A stretch of DNA of 64,000 nt from Ailurus styani (GCA_002007465.1 LNAC01000682.1:311779-375778); one strand, 5' to 3'. Shown: positions 32,698-44,678, numbered from the stretch's first letter. Made by a program: numbers and translations. The notes: a model not told the origin generated them from the sequence alone.

Positions 32698-32784
32698 CTG
32701 TGCCACATCGTGGAAGTCCCAGCAGCACTTGTATCTTCGAAAGCAAAAAGCACAAGTAGAAAACAAAACAACCCGCAAGCATTT

Positions 32785-32985
32785 GTGTGCCAGGCACTGA
32801 TGTAAATACTTTGCTAATTCATTAACTCATCAACTATTAAACCTCAACAGTCCTTTGAGGTTAGTATCACTATTATACCCATTTCACAGACAAGGAAACA
32901 GGCAAAGAAACGTGCTGCTGCTCACACAGCTAAGACATGGTACAGCCAGGTTCCTGGACCTACGTGGTCCATGCTCTCCACTCAT
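32785..32985 (+). repeat. MIR SINE
   Basis: GTGTGCCAGGCACTGATGTAAA, CCCATTTCACAGACAAGGAA and CTCACACAGCTAAGACATGG in sense order. Confidence 0.85.
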
Positions 32986-33029
32986 ATACAGTAGGCTGTT
33001 CAAGTGATGGGCCTCACACACTTCTCCCA

Positions 33030-33720
33030 CTGCAGCGCAGCCACAGAACCTAGGCAGCGTTGGCAGTGGTCCCTTCAGGCCCCGGAAGAGCAGCGAGGAG
33101 GGGCAAATGCCAGAAAGCCCTGGGTGATTCCCGGGATTGCAACCGTTCTGGGGCGACAGTCCCCGGGAGGAGCTACCGAGAGAGGGCGCTGCAGGAACCG
33201 AGCCTAGAGCGGGCAACTCCCGCTCGCAGTTTCGGAGAGCTGGCACAGCGGCCGCAGCAGCCGGGCTAGGGAACCACGGAGACGGGCACGTTGTCACGTT
33301 CCTAGAGAGGAGGGGAAACTGCCCTACGTGCTTCCGGCGGAGCGGGTCCTTAAGCTTTCCCGGGAGCGCAGGTTCGCCGCCCTCCCACGCGTTCCCTGCG
33401 TCTGCGGAGCTCGGCGGTAGCGGTCGCTTGGGCTCCCGGTCCCGCTAAGGGGTGTCACATCCCCACGGCGTTCTCCAGTACCCGGTTCCCCAGTCCCTGT
33501 GGCTCTGGGGTGAGAGGGTACCGGGACAGAAGGGGCCCCGGGCGGACAGGCGGCATTTGAGGGTGCCCGGCAGCAGCAGCCCTGCTCGTGCCTCTTTATT
33601 TTCTCTTCAGTCTCACCTCGCATCCCGACGGCGCTGTGTGAAGTGGGGACCCCAGCCATGCTCCAGATTACGTGGCGCCAGGTGAGCGAGCATCCACTCT
33701 GCCTCCGTTGCCCCCCTTAC
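33030..33720 (+). promoter_or_regulatory. ZNF620: CpG-island promoter of ZNF620
   Basis: CpG-dense, GC-rich sequence without TATA, with CCCGGGAGGAGCTACC and GCGGCCGCAGCAGCCG-type text. Unlike the other paralogues, the start exon (33611-33681) lies inside the island. The non-coding first exon cannot be delimited by eye. Confidence 0.8.
33611..33681 (+). CDS. ZNF620: ZNF620 start exon (coding part 33658-33681)
   Basis: After TTTTCTCTTCAG, 47 bp of UTR lead to ATG at 33658 and MLQITWRQ, ending before GTGAGC on a codon boundary. The eight codons match those of ZNF619 and ZNF621, but the UTR part does not align with theirs. The exon either arose separately or lies in a rearranged promoter. Confidence 0.87.
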
Positions 33721-33789
33721 CGGCCCTCCCACCCTTAGATGTCGAGAGAGAGCAGACGGAGTCTGCGTCCAGAGCCGGAGTTGTCCAGG

Positions 33790-34470
33790 TGTGACGAGAC
33801 TCGGGTCCTTGGACTCAGCATCGGTAGAAACAAGACTGGACCCCAACTTAAAGTCACAAGAAAGGCTTTATTGGGGCTTAAGCTCGAGCACAGGCGAGCA
33901 GCACGAAGGGAAGAATTCTCAGGCTGACTCTCCGAGGAGAGGTCAAGGAGAATTTTTCATAAAATAGGTGGGAAGAGAGAGTGCGGTCTAAGCAAGTAGA
34001 GGCGGGGATTTATTAGCACCTACACACTTACAGGTCATGTTTCTTAATGCATCGCTTGCGTCATGCACTTGTTAAATCTCCACCCCTGGGCATGATTTTT
34101 AGTATTACAATGAGGGGGAAAGTCGTGAAAGTTCAGCACTGGGGCGGATCTTGGAGGAGACTGGTTTGGACCGGTCGGGGCTTGCTCCTTAGCTGGTGCT
34201 TTCCTCTGCAGGCAAAGTGATAATAGCCAGTAGGGAGTTGTGCAAGAAAAGCGTTAACAGCCAGCAGGCGCCGGGAAGTTTCACAGGTGCGCCTGGGGCT
34301 GGTTCCCGAGGTTCCTGTTTGACAGGCTTGTGGCTTTCATTTTGCGGCTGTCGTTATCAGGTGTGTTTGGGCAGGGGAGGAGGAGTTGGGAGGGATGGAG
34401 AGATGAGAATGCCCAAACTAAGACATAATCAGGGTGGAAAGGCAAGTGTGGGGGATTGATTGACATTGCA
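33790..34470 (-). mobile_element. Solo LTR, antisense (class II-like)
   Basis: 681 bp bounded by TG/CA ends with TCCAGG on both sides (33784-33789 and 34472-34477, offset by one base on the right). Reversed polyadenylation text GAAAGGCTTTATTGGGGC is at about 33864. A 6-bp TSD would suit a betaretrovirus-like ERV. It begins 108 bp after the ZNF620 start exon. No viral genes are attached. Confidence 0.65.
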
Positions 34471-34937
34471 ATCCAGGCTGAAAAGTAGAAATCTGCATCA
34501 TTGCATACTGGGAAGACCCTTTTCACCTCTGTCCACAAGACTGGAAAAGTCTTTCCTTGGATAAAGTAATTCTAGGGTATTTTGTTGTTGTTTGTTTGTT
34601 TTCATAGATTCCATTGGATTTCTTATGTAGACCTGTCATCTACAAATAAAGACAGTTTTACTTCTTTCTTTCCTGCCTGCCTGGAAATCTTTTATTTCTT
34701 TTTCTTGCCTAACGTCCCTGGCATTTAATATTGAGTACAGGTGGTAAGGACGGATATCCTTGTCTTATTCGTGATCTCAAGTGAAAGCATTCAATATTTC
34801 ACCATTAAGTATGATCTCCATCATAGCTTTTGTTTTGTTTTGTAAATGCCCTTTATCAGATTGAGGATGTTCTATGACTAGCTTGCTGAGAATTTTTTAT
34901 CAAGTGTGGATGCCGGATTTTGACAAATGCTTTTTCT

Positions 34938-35762
34938 TTTCTTTTTTTTTAATTGTGTTATGTTAGTCATGGTAAAATACATCATCAGTTTTTGATGCAG
35001 TGATCCAAGATTCATTGTTTATGTACACAACACCCAGTGCTCCCTGCAATATGTGCCCTCCTTAATACCCACCACAAGGCTCAACCATCCCGCCACCCTC
35101 CTCCCCTCTAAAACCCTCTGTTTCTTGGAGTCCACAGTCTCTCATGGTTCATGTCCCCCTCCGATTTCCCCCAATTCACTTTTCCTTTCCTTCTCCTAAT
35201 GTCCTCCATGTTATTCCTTATGTTCCACAAGTAAGTGAAACCATATGATAATTGACTTTCTCTCTTGACTTATTTCACTCAGCATAATCTCCTCCAGTCC
35301 TGTCCATGGTGATGCAAATGTTGGGTATTCGTCCTTTCTGGTGGCTGAGTAATATTCCATTGTGTATATGGACCACATCTTCTTCTTCTTCTTCTTTTTT
35401 TTTTTTTAAAGATTTTATTTATTTATTTGACAGAGAGAGAGAGAGAGAGAGATCACAAGTAGGCAGAGAGGCAGGCAGAGAGAGAGGAGGAAGCAGTCTC
35501 CGCCCTGAGCAGAGAGCCTGATGCCGGCCTCGATCCCAGGACCCTGAAATCATGACCTGAGCTGAAGGCAGAGGCTTAACCCACTGAGCCACCCAGGCGC
35601 CCTGGACCACATCTTCTTTGTTCATCTGTTGAAGGGCATCTCGACTCTTTCCACAGTTTGGCTATTGTGGACACTGCTGTTATGAACATAGGGGTACATA
35701 TGGCTCTTTTCATGACATCTGTATCTTTGGGGTCAATACCCAGTAGTGCAGTTGCCGGGTGG
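34938..35762 (-). mobile_element. Carnivore L1 3' end, inserted in older L1
   Basis: 5'-truncated antisense L1: reversed poly(A) at 34938-34951, then 3' UTR text GATGGTGCAAAT-like ATGGTGATGCAAATGTTGGG and GAGTAATATTCCATTGTGTA. Perfect 14-bp repeats CAAATGCTTTTTCT at 34924-34937 and 35763-35776. A SINE lies inside it. Confidence 0.9.
35385..35602 (-). mobile_element. SINEC, young form, inside the L1
   Basis: Antisense copy between perfect 16-bp repeats TGGACCACATCTTCTT (35369-35384 and 35603-35618). Confidence 0.96.
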
Positions 35763-37242
35763 CAAATGCTTTTTCTCTGTTGGTTTAGAGGATTATATGG
35801 TTTTTCTATTTTAGTTTCTTAATGTCATGAATTACATTAATTTTTCAAATGTTCAACCAACTTTGCACTCCTTGAGTAAAAACCATTTGGTCATTTGTAT
35901 TATTTTACTGTATTTTGGATTCTCTTTTGTTAAAATTTTGTTTAGGATTTTTGCATCTATGTAAGGGGTATCGATCTGCAGTTTTCTTGTCATGTCTTTG
36001 TCCCATTGAATAAGTTGGGAATTATTCTGTCCTCTTCAGTATTTTGGAAGAATTTGTGTAGAACTGATTACATTTCTTCCTTAAATGTTTGGTAGGATTC
36101 ACCAAATATTTAGAACCTTATAGAACGTTGGAACATTTAGAACCACCAATTAGTGGTTTTCACTAAGTGAAACCACTTAGGTGTGGAGTTTTCTTTCTGA
36201 TAACTTAGAATACAGTTTCAGTTACTTTGGTAGGTATAGGACTATTCTATTTTTCCTTAATGAGTGTTGGTAATTTGTCTTTTTCAAGAAATTTGTCTAT
36301 TTTTGTCTAAGCTGTAAACATTAATGGCATAAAGTTGTTAATACTATTTTCTTATCCTTTTATTATCTGCAGTGATGTCAGCTTTTTTTCAAACTAATAT
36401 TGCTAATTTATTTCTTCTCTTTTATTTCTGATTAATCTGACCAGAGATTTATAAGTTGCATTGATCTTCACAAAGAACAAGTTTTTGCTTTTGTTGAATT
36501 TTTTCTATTTTTTTTTATCTGTTTTATGTCACTTGGATCTTTGTTCTGTTTGTTCTACTTTAGTTTGTGTTAAATTTGCTATTTTCTAGATTTTAAAGGT
36601 GAATCTGAGGTCACTGATTCAAGACCTTCTTTTCTTTTTAAATTTTGTAACACAGGCATTTAATACTATATATGTTTTCCTAAGTATTGCTTCAGCAGCA
36701 TCCCTCATTTTCGTACATTGTGTTTTCATTTTCCTTCAGTTCAGGACACTTTCTGCATTCTTTTCTGTTTTATTCTTTGATCTATGTGTTATTTAGAAGT
36801 GTGTTATTTAGTTTATAAATATTTGGGAATGTTCCATGTGTCTCTCTGTTACTTCTAATTTAATTCTGTTGTGGTTAGTGAACATTCTTTGTATGACTTG
36901 ATTTCTTCTTTTATGGTCCAGAATATGGTCTACTTTACAAAGTGTTCCTTGGACACCTGAGAAGATGTGTATTCTGCTGTTGTTGGGTGGAATGTTCTGT
37001 AAATGTCCATTAAGTCAGTTGGGTAATAGTATTATTCATGTTTGCTATATCCTTGCTGAGAGGGGTTATTGAAATTTCCAGCTATAATTATGGATTTGTC
37101 TATTTCTCTTGCAGTTTTATCAGTTTTTGCTTCATGTATTTTGAAGCTCTGTTACTAACTGCATAAACATGTAGAATTGTTACCTCTTCATGATGACCTA
37201 ATCCCATTATGGTTATAAATGACTTTCTTTATCTCTTAATAT

Positions 37243-37247
<5 letters not shown>

Positions 37248-37286
<39 letters not shown>

Positions 37287-37359
37287 TTTAAAGATTTTAT
37301 TTATTTATTTGACACAGAGAGAGAGAGAGATCAGATCACAAGTAGGCAGAGAGGCGCCC
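37248..37359 (-). mobile_element. SINEC with large internal deletion
   Basis: Only 112 bp: a (TTTC)n run, tail and AGTAGGCAGAGAGGCGCCC, in which the body is joined directly to the last bases of the head. Perfect 18-bp repeats TATCTCTTAATATTCTTT flank it (37230-37247 and 37360-37377). Confidence 0.93.
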
Positions 37360-37383
37360 TATCTCTTAATATTCTTTGCTCTG

Positions 37384-37553
37384 GGGCACCTGGGTGGCTT
37401 AGTGGGTTAAGCCTCTGACTTCGGCTCAGGTCATGATCTCAGGGTCCTGTGATCTAGCCCTGTGTTGGGCTGTGAGCTCAGAGGGGAGTCTGCTTGAGGA
37501 TCCTCTTCCTCCCTCCACCCCCCCAAAATAAATAAATTAATCTTTAAAAAAAA
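37384..37553 (+). mobile_element. SINEC, sense, next to the previous SINE
   Basis: Perfect 13-bp repeats ATTCTTTGCTCTG at 37371-37383 and 37554-37566; the left one overlaps the TSD of the neighbouring SINE. Confidence 0.95.
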
Positions 37554-38099
37554 ATTCTTTGCTCTGAAATCTACATTGCCTTAAATCAATATAGCCACTC
37601 TAGCCTTTTTTGACCGGTATATATTTTTTACATCTTTTTGTTTTGAACTTATTCTTGACTTTACATGTAATATGCATTTCTTGAAGGCAGCATATAGTAG
37701 GCCCTTGCCTTTTAGAAAATCTAATCTGATCATGTTTACTGGTTAGGATGTTTATGTATATTTGGCACAGTTACTGGTGTGGTTAGATTTGAGTCTGTCA
37801 TCTTCCTAATATCTATCTGTTCTTTGTTCCCTTTTCTCCTGGTTTTCCACCTTCTTTAGGAGTAATGCTGTGTTTTCTTCCATGTTTTCCTCTTCGTTGG
37901 CTATATATAAACTATAACTCTTTGTGTTGCTATTTTAGAAATTGCTGTAGGTTTGTAGTATGCATCTTTAGTTGTTTATTTTCTTTTCTTTTTCAGCAGT
38001 GTCGAATTTGCTGTCAATCCCATGAATTATATTTTTCATCTCAGACATAGCGGTTTCATATCTAGAAGTTTGATTTGGGCCTTTAAAAAAGTATATCTT

Positions 38100-38312
38100 C
38101 GGGGTGTCTGGATGGCTCAGATGGTTAAGCATCAGACTCTTGATTTCTGCTCAGGTTGTGATCTCAGGATGGTAAGATCCAGCTGCATCAAGATCAAGCC
38201 AAGTGTAGGGCTCCATGCTTAAAGGGGAGTCTGCTTGAATGAGAGTCTCTCCTCTCTCTGCCCCTCTCCCGCAGCTCAGGCATGCTTGCTCTCTCTCAAA
38301 TAAATAAATCTT
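38100..38312 (+). mobile_element. SINEC, diverged
   Basis: Sense copy GGGTGTCTGGATGGCTCAGA.. to AAATAAATAAATCTTTA, followed by TA-rich sequence. Confidence 0.88.
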
Positions 38313-38314
38313 TA

Positions 38315-38392
38315 CATATATATATTTCTTTGTATCATTTATGTATATATATATATATTTATATATACACACACGTATACACACACACACAC
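38315..38392. repeat. (TA)n / (CA)n simple repeat
   Basis: TATATATATATATTTATATA followed by ACACACACGTATACACACAC. Confidence 0.9.
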
Positions 38393-38636
38393 CTTGTCTC
38401 TGTTTCACTTTGAACATTTGGAATACCCTTATAATAACTACTTTAATGTTCATCTCTCTAGTGCTAACATCTGTCAGTTCTGGGTTGATTTTGATTGGCT
38501 GGTCTCATTATAGGTCACCTATTCCTGCCTCTTTGAATGCCTAGTAATCTGTGATTGAATGCCAGATATTGTAAATTTTACCTTGCTTGATTCTAAATTT
38601 TTTTTAGTCCCCAAAATAGTCTTCTTCAAGAAAAAA

Positions 38637-38741
38637 AATTTTTAAGGTTTTATTTTTTAAATAATTTCTATACCCAACATGGGGCTTGAACTTAGTATCT
38701 TGGGATCAAGATTTACACACAGTGAGCCAGCCAGATGCCCC
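38637..38741 (-). mobile_element. Old SINEC copy
   Basis: CATGGGGCTTGAACTTAGTA..GGGATCAAGATTTACACACA..GAGCCAGCCAGATGCCCC, antisense. Confidence 0.8.
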
Positions 38742-39443
38742 TTCCCAAAATATTCTTGAGTCTTTTCTGGAATCAGGTTCAGTTACTTGGAAACAATTTG
38801 GTCCTTTCTGGTCCTGATATTTATTATTTGCTAGTAGAATCTGGAAAGTAGAATTCTCGTCAGCCTAGGAATAATTACTGTCCACTACTGAGGCAAGAGT
38901 TTCCTGAGAGCTCTATCCAGTGGCCTGTGAATTATGAAATTTTCCAGGTGGATAGTGGAAATAGGCACTGTTTGTGGCCCTATGTGAATGCCAGGCATTG
39001 TGTCCTTCAGTCCTTTCAGATGATCCTTTCTCTGGCTTTGGGTCATTTCCACACACCTGTGCCCTGGTCATTCTTTGAGTGATCTAGGGAACCCTCTGCA
39101 GATAATTGGGTTTGTATCTCTGTGCAGCTCTCTTCTCTATGGTATTCTGTCCTCTAAAGTCGGCTGTCTTGGTCTCTTCAGAATCTACCAGGGAATCAGC
39201 CGGGCTCTGCCTCATTTCCTCCTCCCTCTGTGGCAGTCTGGAAACTCAAAGTAATAAGCATTGCGAGTCATAGGGCTCATGTCATTATTTCCTGTCCCTC
39301 TGGGATTGTTGTCCTTCATTGCTGTCACCTAGTATCTGATAACTTGTTTTGTGTAATTTGTCTTGTTTTGATTTAGGCAGGATAAACCCAATCCCTTTGA
39401 CTCCATCTGAGTGAGAAACAGAAGTTTTCACTCAGCATTTTTA

Positions 39444-39633
39444 TTTTTTTAAATTCATTTATTTGAGAGAGAGAGAGATTGAGAGCAAGGGGAGAAAGAG
39501 AGAGAGAGAATCCCAAGCAGATTCCACGCTGAGTGTGGAGCCTGATGCAGGGCCCATTTCATGACGCGGAGATCATGATCTGAACAGAAATCAAGAGTCT
39601 GAGGCTTAACTGACTGAGCCACCTAAGGGCTCC
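39444..39633 (-). mobile_element. SINEC
   Basis: Antisense copy between perfect 17-bp repeats TTCACTCAGCATTTTTA (39427-39443 and 39634-39650). Confidence 0.95.
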
Positions 39634-39710
39634 TTCACTCAGCATTTTTAAGAACATTTCCCTGTTTACTTTTGCCATGTTATCTGTTGCCATCTTGACT
39701 TCCCAGTCTG

Positions 39711-39731
39711 TGTGTGTGTGTGTGTGTGTGT
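39711..39731. repeat. (TG)n microsatellite
   Basis: About ten TG units. Confidence 0.95.
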
Positions 39732-40467
39732 TTTCTGCTCTGAAAGCCTTTAGGATTTTTTTTTAATGTTCTCATTTTTCTGAGACTTTTCAGTGATATG
39801 CCTTTGTGTAGGTATTTTTCATTTTCTACTCCGAGTACTTATGGATCCTCTCTCCTCCCTGGTGCTTTTAAACAGATAGAATTACCAAGTTTTAAAAAGC
39901 AGAACACACTTAAAAAAGCCATGAGCTGATCCTTGGTTTTGTATAATGATCAGCCTCCTTTTTGTTTGCTTCCCCCTCTGCCAGCAGTTTACATTCAGCT
40001 TTCTCTGCTCTTCTAATGTAGTACATTCATCCTTTCTGTCTTCTAAGATTCTGTTAACACCCCTGGTCTGCTCAGACTCTGCTCCTCTTGGGCCATTATG
40101 TTACTGTCACTTCAGTGGGATTAGGGAGGGAGTGGAGATCAGTACAAAAGTGCTGTGGGCTGTGTTTATACAGATGTTCTCTGTGCATGTGCACACAAAA
40201 CTCATGGAAAGGAGCCAGAGGGACCAACAGGCACATAGAGCGGGGTCTGGCAGAGTCAACACAGAGGTCAGCAGGGGAAGGAGCGGCTGTTTGTGGGGTG
40301 ACCACAAAGGAGTGCAGTGGCTCTTGGACTCTCCTGTTGATGAGGGTGATGCCAGGCTGAGGCTGGCCCTCGAGGGGAGTAGAGGGCACTGGAGAACTGT
40401 CCTTGGCAATAACACCACATCCAGTAGATCTCTGCCCCATTACTTAGGCTCCTTTGCCTTCACATAG

Positions 40468-41106
<639 letters not shown>

Positions 41107-41220
41107 CTTTTCTATTCACGAGACCTGTTCTGGTCTCCCAGCTAGAGCGAGGGGAACTGCCATGGGGCCTGGAACCCTGGGAGCCTGTGGGCAGGGAAGC
41201 TTTCAGAGGCATCTGTCCAG
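41107..41220 (+). CDS. ZNF620: ZNF620 KRAB-B exon
   Basis: 114 nt after TTCCTGGGCAG, phase 1 to phase 1, ending CCAG before GTGAGC. It reads A-FLFTRPVLVSQLERGELPW, then GLEPWEPVGREAFRGICPG. The LVSQLE.GE.PWG core is the KRAB-B box. Confidence 0.95.
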
Positions 41221-41657
41221 GTGAGCATGAGAACCTACCGGCTGCCTTTTTTGCTTAGCCTGCTTTCCTGTTTTCACATTTGAATGTGTGTGAAGTGTTT
41301 TCTCCTCTTGTGAGACTGTTTTCTCTCCTCTGAAATCATTACATGTGATTCTGCGTTAATGGTGGTAGCTCCCCTCAAATGAGGAAGGGCTAGTCTCTTC
41401 CAGGAAAGGCATGGCTGCAAGATTTCTCTGCATGTTCATCTTTGCCTTTCTACCTCACCACCTGCTGAGGGTCTCCATGCGACTGAGCGAGCAGCTCTTG
41501 AGCCATGACAGCTCTTTTGAGCCCTGGAAAGTTTATTTTTCGACCAATTTGTTGTTGCAGAGATGAGGATGTTAACCACCTTAGAAGGAAAATAGACTTC
41601 AGGAAAATATCTGTCCATCCACATATTCACAGAATACATTATTTCTATGGGAACATT

Positions 41658-41757
41658 TTTTTTTTTTAAGTAAACTCTGCGCTCGATATAGGGCTCAAAC
41701 TCACAATCCTGAGATCAAGAGTTGCATACTGTACTGACTGAGCCAGCCAGGCTCCTC
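41658..41757 (-). mobile_element. Old SINEC copy
   Basis: AAGTAAACTCTGCGCTCGAT..GAGATCAAGAGTTGCATACT..GAGCCAGCCAGGCTCCT, antisense. Confidence 0.8.
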
Positions 41758-42025
41758 TGTCTGAGAAACTGAGTTAGGAATTCCCAAACACCAACTGAAA
41801 TAAAAATAAAAAATAAAATTTTATAATTTAAAAAATTATTTAAAAATAAAAAAAATTCATTTTCGTAATGGACATTTTCACACATAGCAGACACCAACAC
41901 ACCATACCCCGTGATTCCTTTGCCTCAGCACCCACGTGAAGCCTGTCATTTTCCCCCTACGGACACTTAAAAAAAAACCTTTGATTTTAACAACTGAATT
42001 TTTGAAACAAAACTTGTTATAACAG

Positions 42026-42208
42026 GGGCACCTGGGTGGCTCAGTCAGTTAAGCGTCTGCCTTCAGCTCAGATCATGATCCCAGGGTGCTGGGATCTAGC
42101 CCCGCGTAGGGCTCCCTGCTTGGTGGCGGGCCTGCTCCTCCCTCTCCCTCTGCAGCTCCCCCTGCTTGTGCTCTCTCTCTGCCAAATAAATAAAATCTTA
42201 AAAAAAAT
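42026..42208 (+). mobile_element. SINEC
   Basis: Sense copy between perfect 16-bp repeats AAACTTGTTATAACAG (42010-42025 and 42209-42224). Confidence 0.96.
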
Positions 42209-42730
42209 AAACTTGTTATAACAGAAAGGTGAATGGCTTCCTCATTTTGAAAGATGTGGATATGAGAATTAAAAATAACGACACAATGTATTTTTTTTGC
42301 CTGTGTTACTCTGTTTTACCCTTGCTCTTCCTGTAAAGTTTCATGTGCTCTTCAGACTCTTCACAGAGAGTGTCCATAAGTAAATACACAACTCCCCCTG
42401 ACTCCCAGCCTCGTGTTAAAGTTCCGTCTTTCTGGATGCGATCCCAGGACTTGAGGCTATCTGGGTCAAAAGCATTTTTAAAGTTTGCTTGTAAACACAC
42501 AGGGTTGCCCTGGCCCAGTGCTGAAGATTATATTAGGCTGCAAAAGGCCTTAGTAGGAGAGGGAAAATTGCCTTTAGTTTTCTCTATTTCACATTCTTAC
42601 TGTCATAGTAAACTATAAAAAAAGAAAAAAGAAAAGAAAAGAAAAGCACTATAGTCATTACCAGGTCCTCCCTGAGACTTACGTCCATTCTTGGAAGGGT
42701 TCTTCACAGATGCAGTGTGTGATACTCTAT

Positions 42731-42944
42731 TTTTTTAAAGACTTTATTTATTTATTTAACAGAGAGAGAGAGAGGGAGAGTGTACAAGCAGAGAGAGAGG
42801 GCATGTGGCAGACAGAGGGAGAGGGAAGAAGCAGTCTCTCTCTCCACTGAGCAGGGAGCCCAATGTGGGGCTCCATCCCAGGACCTTGGGATCATGACCT
42901 GAGCTGAAGGCAGATGCTTAACGAATGAGCCACCCAGGCAGCCC
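42731..42944 (-). mobile_element. SINEC
   Basis: Antisense copy TAAAGACTTTATTTATTTAT.. to GAGCCACCCAGGCAGCCC. Confidence 0.92.
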
Positions 42945-43560
42945 TGCTCTTTTAGTTTAGAAGCAAGCCTCTATGTCTTCCCCTTTGCTTCCAGCTGCCG
43001 TGTGTTAGCCCACCACTGTCCCCTTAGCCACAGCATAGGAGGCTGCTGCTTTAGTAGCGTCAACTTGGTGACAGAGACCATTCTCTTTTCAAAGATTATG
43101 ACATGGATAATGTTGTGAAAAATAAGCAGCTTTTGAGGAATCAGTTGTGGGACCCTTAATAGTTTGAGCTGCTTGACCTGCCCCTTCTTCAATCTGGTGG
43201 TCTTCCTCTGACCCTGGGGTTTCTATTCATCACTTTTCCATACCTTCTCATCTCACCCATTGATTCTGGAGAAAGCCGTTGGTCTTCCTGCCCTAGTAGG
43301 TAACCGTCTTCAATGTTTTCCAGTCTTTAAACTCTTAATGGGAATGCCTTCGGCCTTGCTTGCCTCCCACCCATAGTGTCTTCATTTCACTTGTGGGGCT
43401 CTGCTGTGTGGTGGTCTTTGGTAGCCATTTTGTGTACCTGCAGGAAAATAGCCACATAGGGCAGATTAGAACCACTCGATCCTTTTTCCCCCTTCAGCAC
43501 TATCAGAGGCTGACACTTGTGGTTTTTTGTTTTTTGTTTTATTTTTCCCTGTGATGTAAG

Positions 43561-44558
43561 GAGGTGAGACCAGAGCTGAGAAGAAAGAATCAACTCCAAA
43601 GGAACACATGTGTAAAGGAACAGAGTCCCACAGACTGACATTAGGAGGGCTGCCAGGGAACGTTCCCCAGCACCTGGACTTGGGGAGCAGCCTAGAGCAG
43701 CAGCATGGTCACTGGAGAGCTAAGAAGACCAAGTCAAAGAGGAGAGATTTCACAGATGGGCCAACCAGCCATCGCAAGGACTGCACTGTCAGGAGTGGGG
43801 AGCAGTGTGAGAAATCTGGGGAAAGCATTAATGTCAGCACACAACTCAGTATGGATCAGACCGTTCCTACTGGTCAGATACCATATGAATGTAGAAAATG
43901 TGGCAGGTATTTTAGTCGAACGGTGGATTTTCAGGGATGTCATGCTGGTGAAAGGTCTTTCAAATGCAAAGAATGTGGAAAAGCCTTCAGATACAACTCA
44001 TTACTTATACGACATCAGCTAATTCACACTGGAAAGAAACCATTTAAATGTAAAGAATGTGGGAAAGGTTTAAGTTCAGACACAGCCTTGATTCAGCATC
44101 AGAGAATCCACACTGGAGAGAAGCCCTATGAATGTAAGGAGTGCGGCAAGGCCTTCATTAGCAGTTCTGTTTTTCTCCAGCACCAGAGGTTTCACACTGG
44201 GGAGAAACTCTACGAATGTAACGAATGTTGGAAGACTTTCAGTTGTAGCTCAAGCTTTATCGTCCATCAGCGAGTGCACACTGGGGAGAAACACTACGAA
44301 TGTAAAGAGTGCGGGAAACGGTTAAGCTCCCCCACAGCCTTGACTCAGCATCAGCGCATTCACACCGGGGAGAAACCTTTTGAATGTAAGGAGTGTGGGA
44401 AGGCCTTTAGTCAGAAAATCACCCTGGTCCAGCATGAGCGAGTTCACACTGGTGAGAAACCGTATGAGTGTGAGGTGTGTGGGAAAACCTTCAGCTGGTG
44501 TGGGCGATTCACTCTGCATCGGAAACTACACACACAGAAGATTCCTGTGCAAGAGTAG
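43561..44558 (+). CDS. ZNF620: ZNF620 zinc-finger exon
   Basis: The exon follows GATGTAAG in phase 1 and ends with TAG at 44556-44558, giving a 420-residue protein. The spacer contains GGLPGNVPQHLD and SKRRDFTD, which I recognise from ZNF620. Finger text spans residues 199-412. The first finger (C199, C202) lacks its normal histidines: after C-x12 comes CH with no second zinc-binding spacing, as if three residues were lost. Seven canonical C2H2 fingers follow with TGEKP linkers (one is TGKKP), with helices starting RYNSLLIRH, SSDTALIQH, ISSSVFLQH, SCSSSFIVH, SSPTALTQH, SQKITLVQH and SWCGRFTLH. The fifth of the eight units has CxxCWKTF, as in ZNF619. The protein ends shortly after the last finger. 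Expected role: nuclear KRAB repressor with an unknown DNA target. Confidence 0.95.
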
Positions 44559-44672
44559 GGTTGTTTGCAGCTGGGTGTGCTGTGCCTCCTTGTTTCTCCC
44601 CACTCATGTTCTTCACCAGCACGCCCTTTACAGTTGGAAAAGGAGAAACAAACCACCAAACTCAAATGTACA

Positions 44673-44678
44673 AATAAA
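44673..44678 (+). terminator. ZNF620: ZNF620 polyadenylation signal
   Basis: AATAAA 115 bp after the stop codon, followed by GTTGTGACTCTGTGGAGTTTGTGG, a GT-rich downstream element in parts. Confidence 0.75.

Larger units (their letters stand above)
27253..33000. other. Spacer between dead paralogue and ZNF620
   Basis: No gene and no zinc-finger remnant seen. 27253-27662, 27899-29250, 29761-30190 and 30305-30660 hold nothing I recognise apart from simple repeats. The rest is SINEs, a solo LTR at 29256, antisense LTR material at 31077-32700, and a MIR at 32785. Confidence 0.65.
34580..39430 (-). mobile_element. Ancient L1, antisense, multiply interrupted
   Basis: Reverse L1 text throughout: ATTGAGTACAGGTGGTAAGG, CTCCTTGAGTAAAAACCATTTGGTC-type text, ATTCTGTTGTGGTTAGTGAA, AGAAGATGTGTATTCTGCTG, and near 39375 GGCAGGATAAACCCAATCCC..GACTCCATCTGAG from the 5' end region. 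No intact reading frame. Interrupted by a younger L1 (34938) and SINEs at 37248, 37384, 38100 and 38637. Confidence 0.8.
41221..43560 (+). other. ZNF620: ZNF620 intron before the finger exon
   Basis: 2.3 kb with SINEs at 41658, 42026 and 42731 and an AAAAG-type run at 42621-42645. 41221-41657, 42225-42730 and 42945-43560 show nothing else I recognise. Confidence 0.8.

Noticed and set aside
39946..40467. 173-codon frame just before ZNF620 KRAB-A
   Set aside because: No domain, no family resemblance; it ends 27 bp before the acceptor and looks like a chance frame in the intron.
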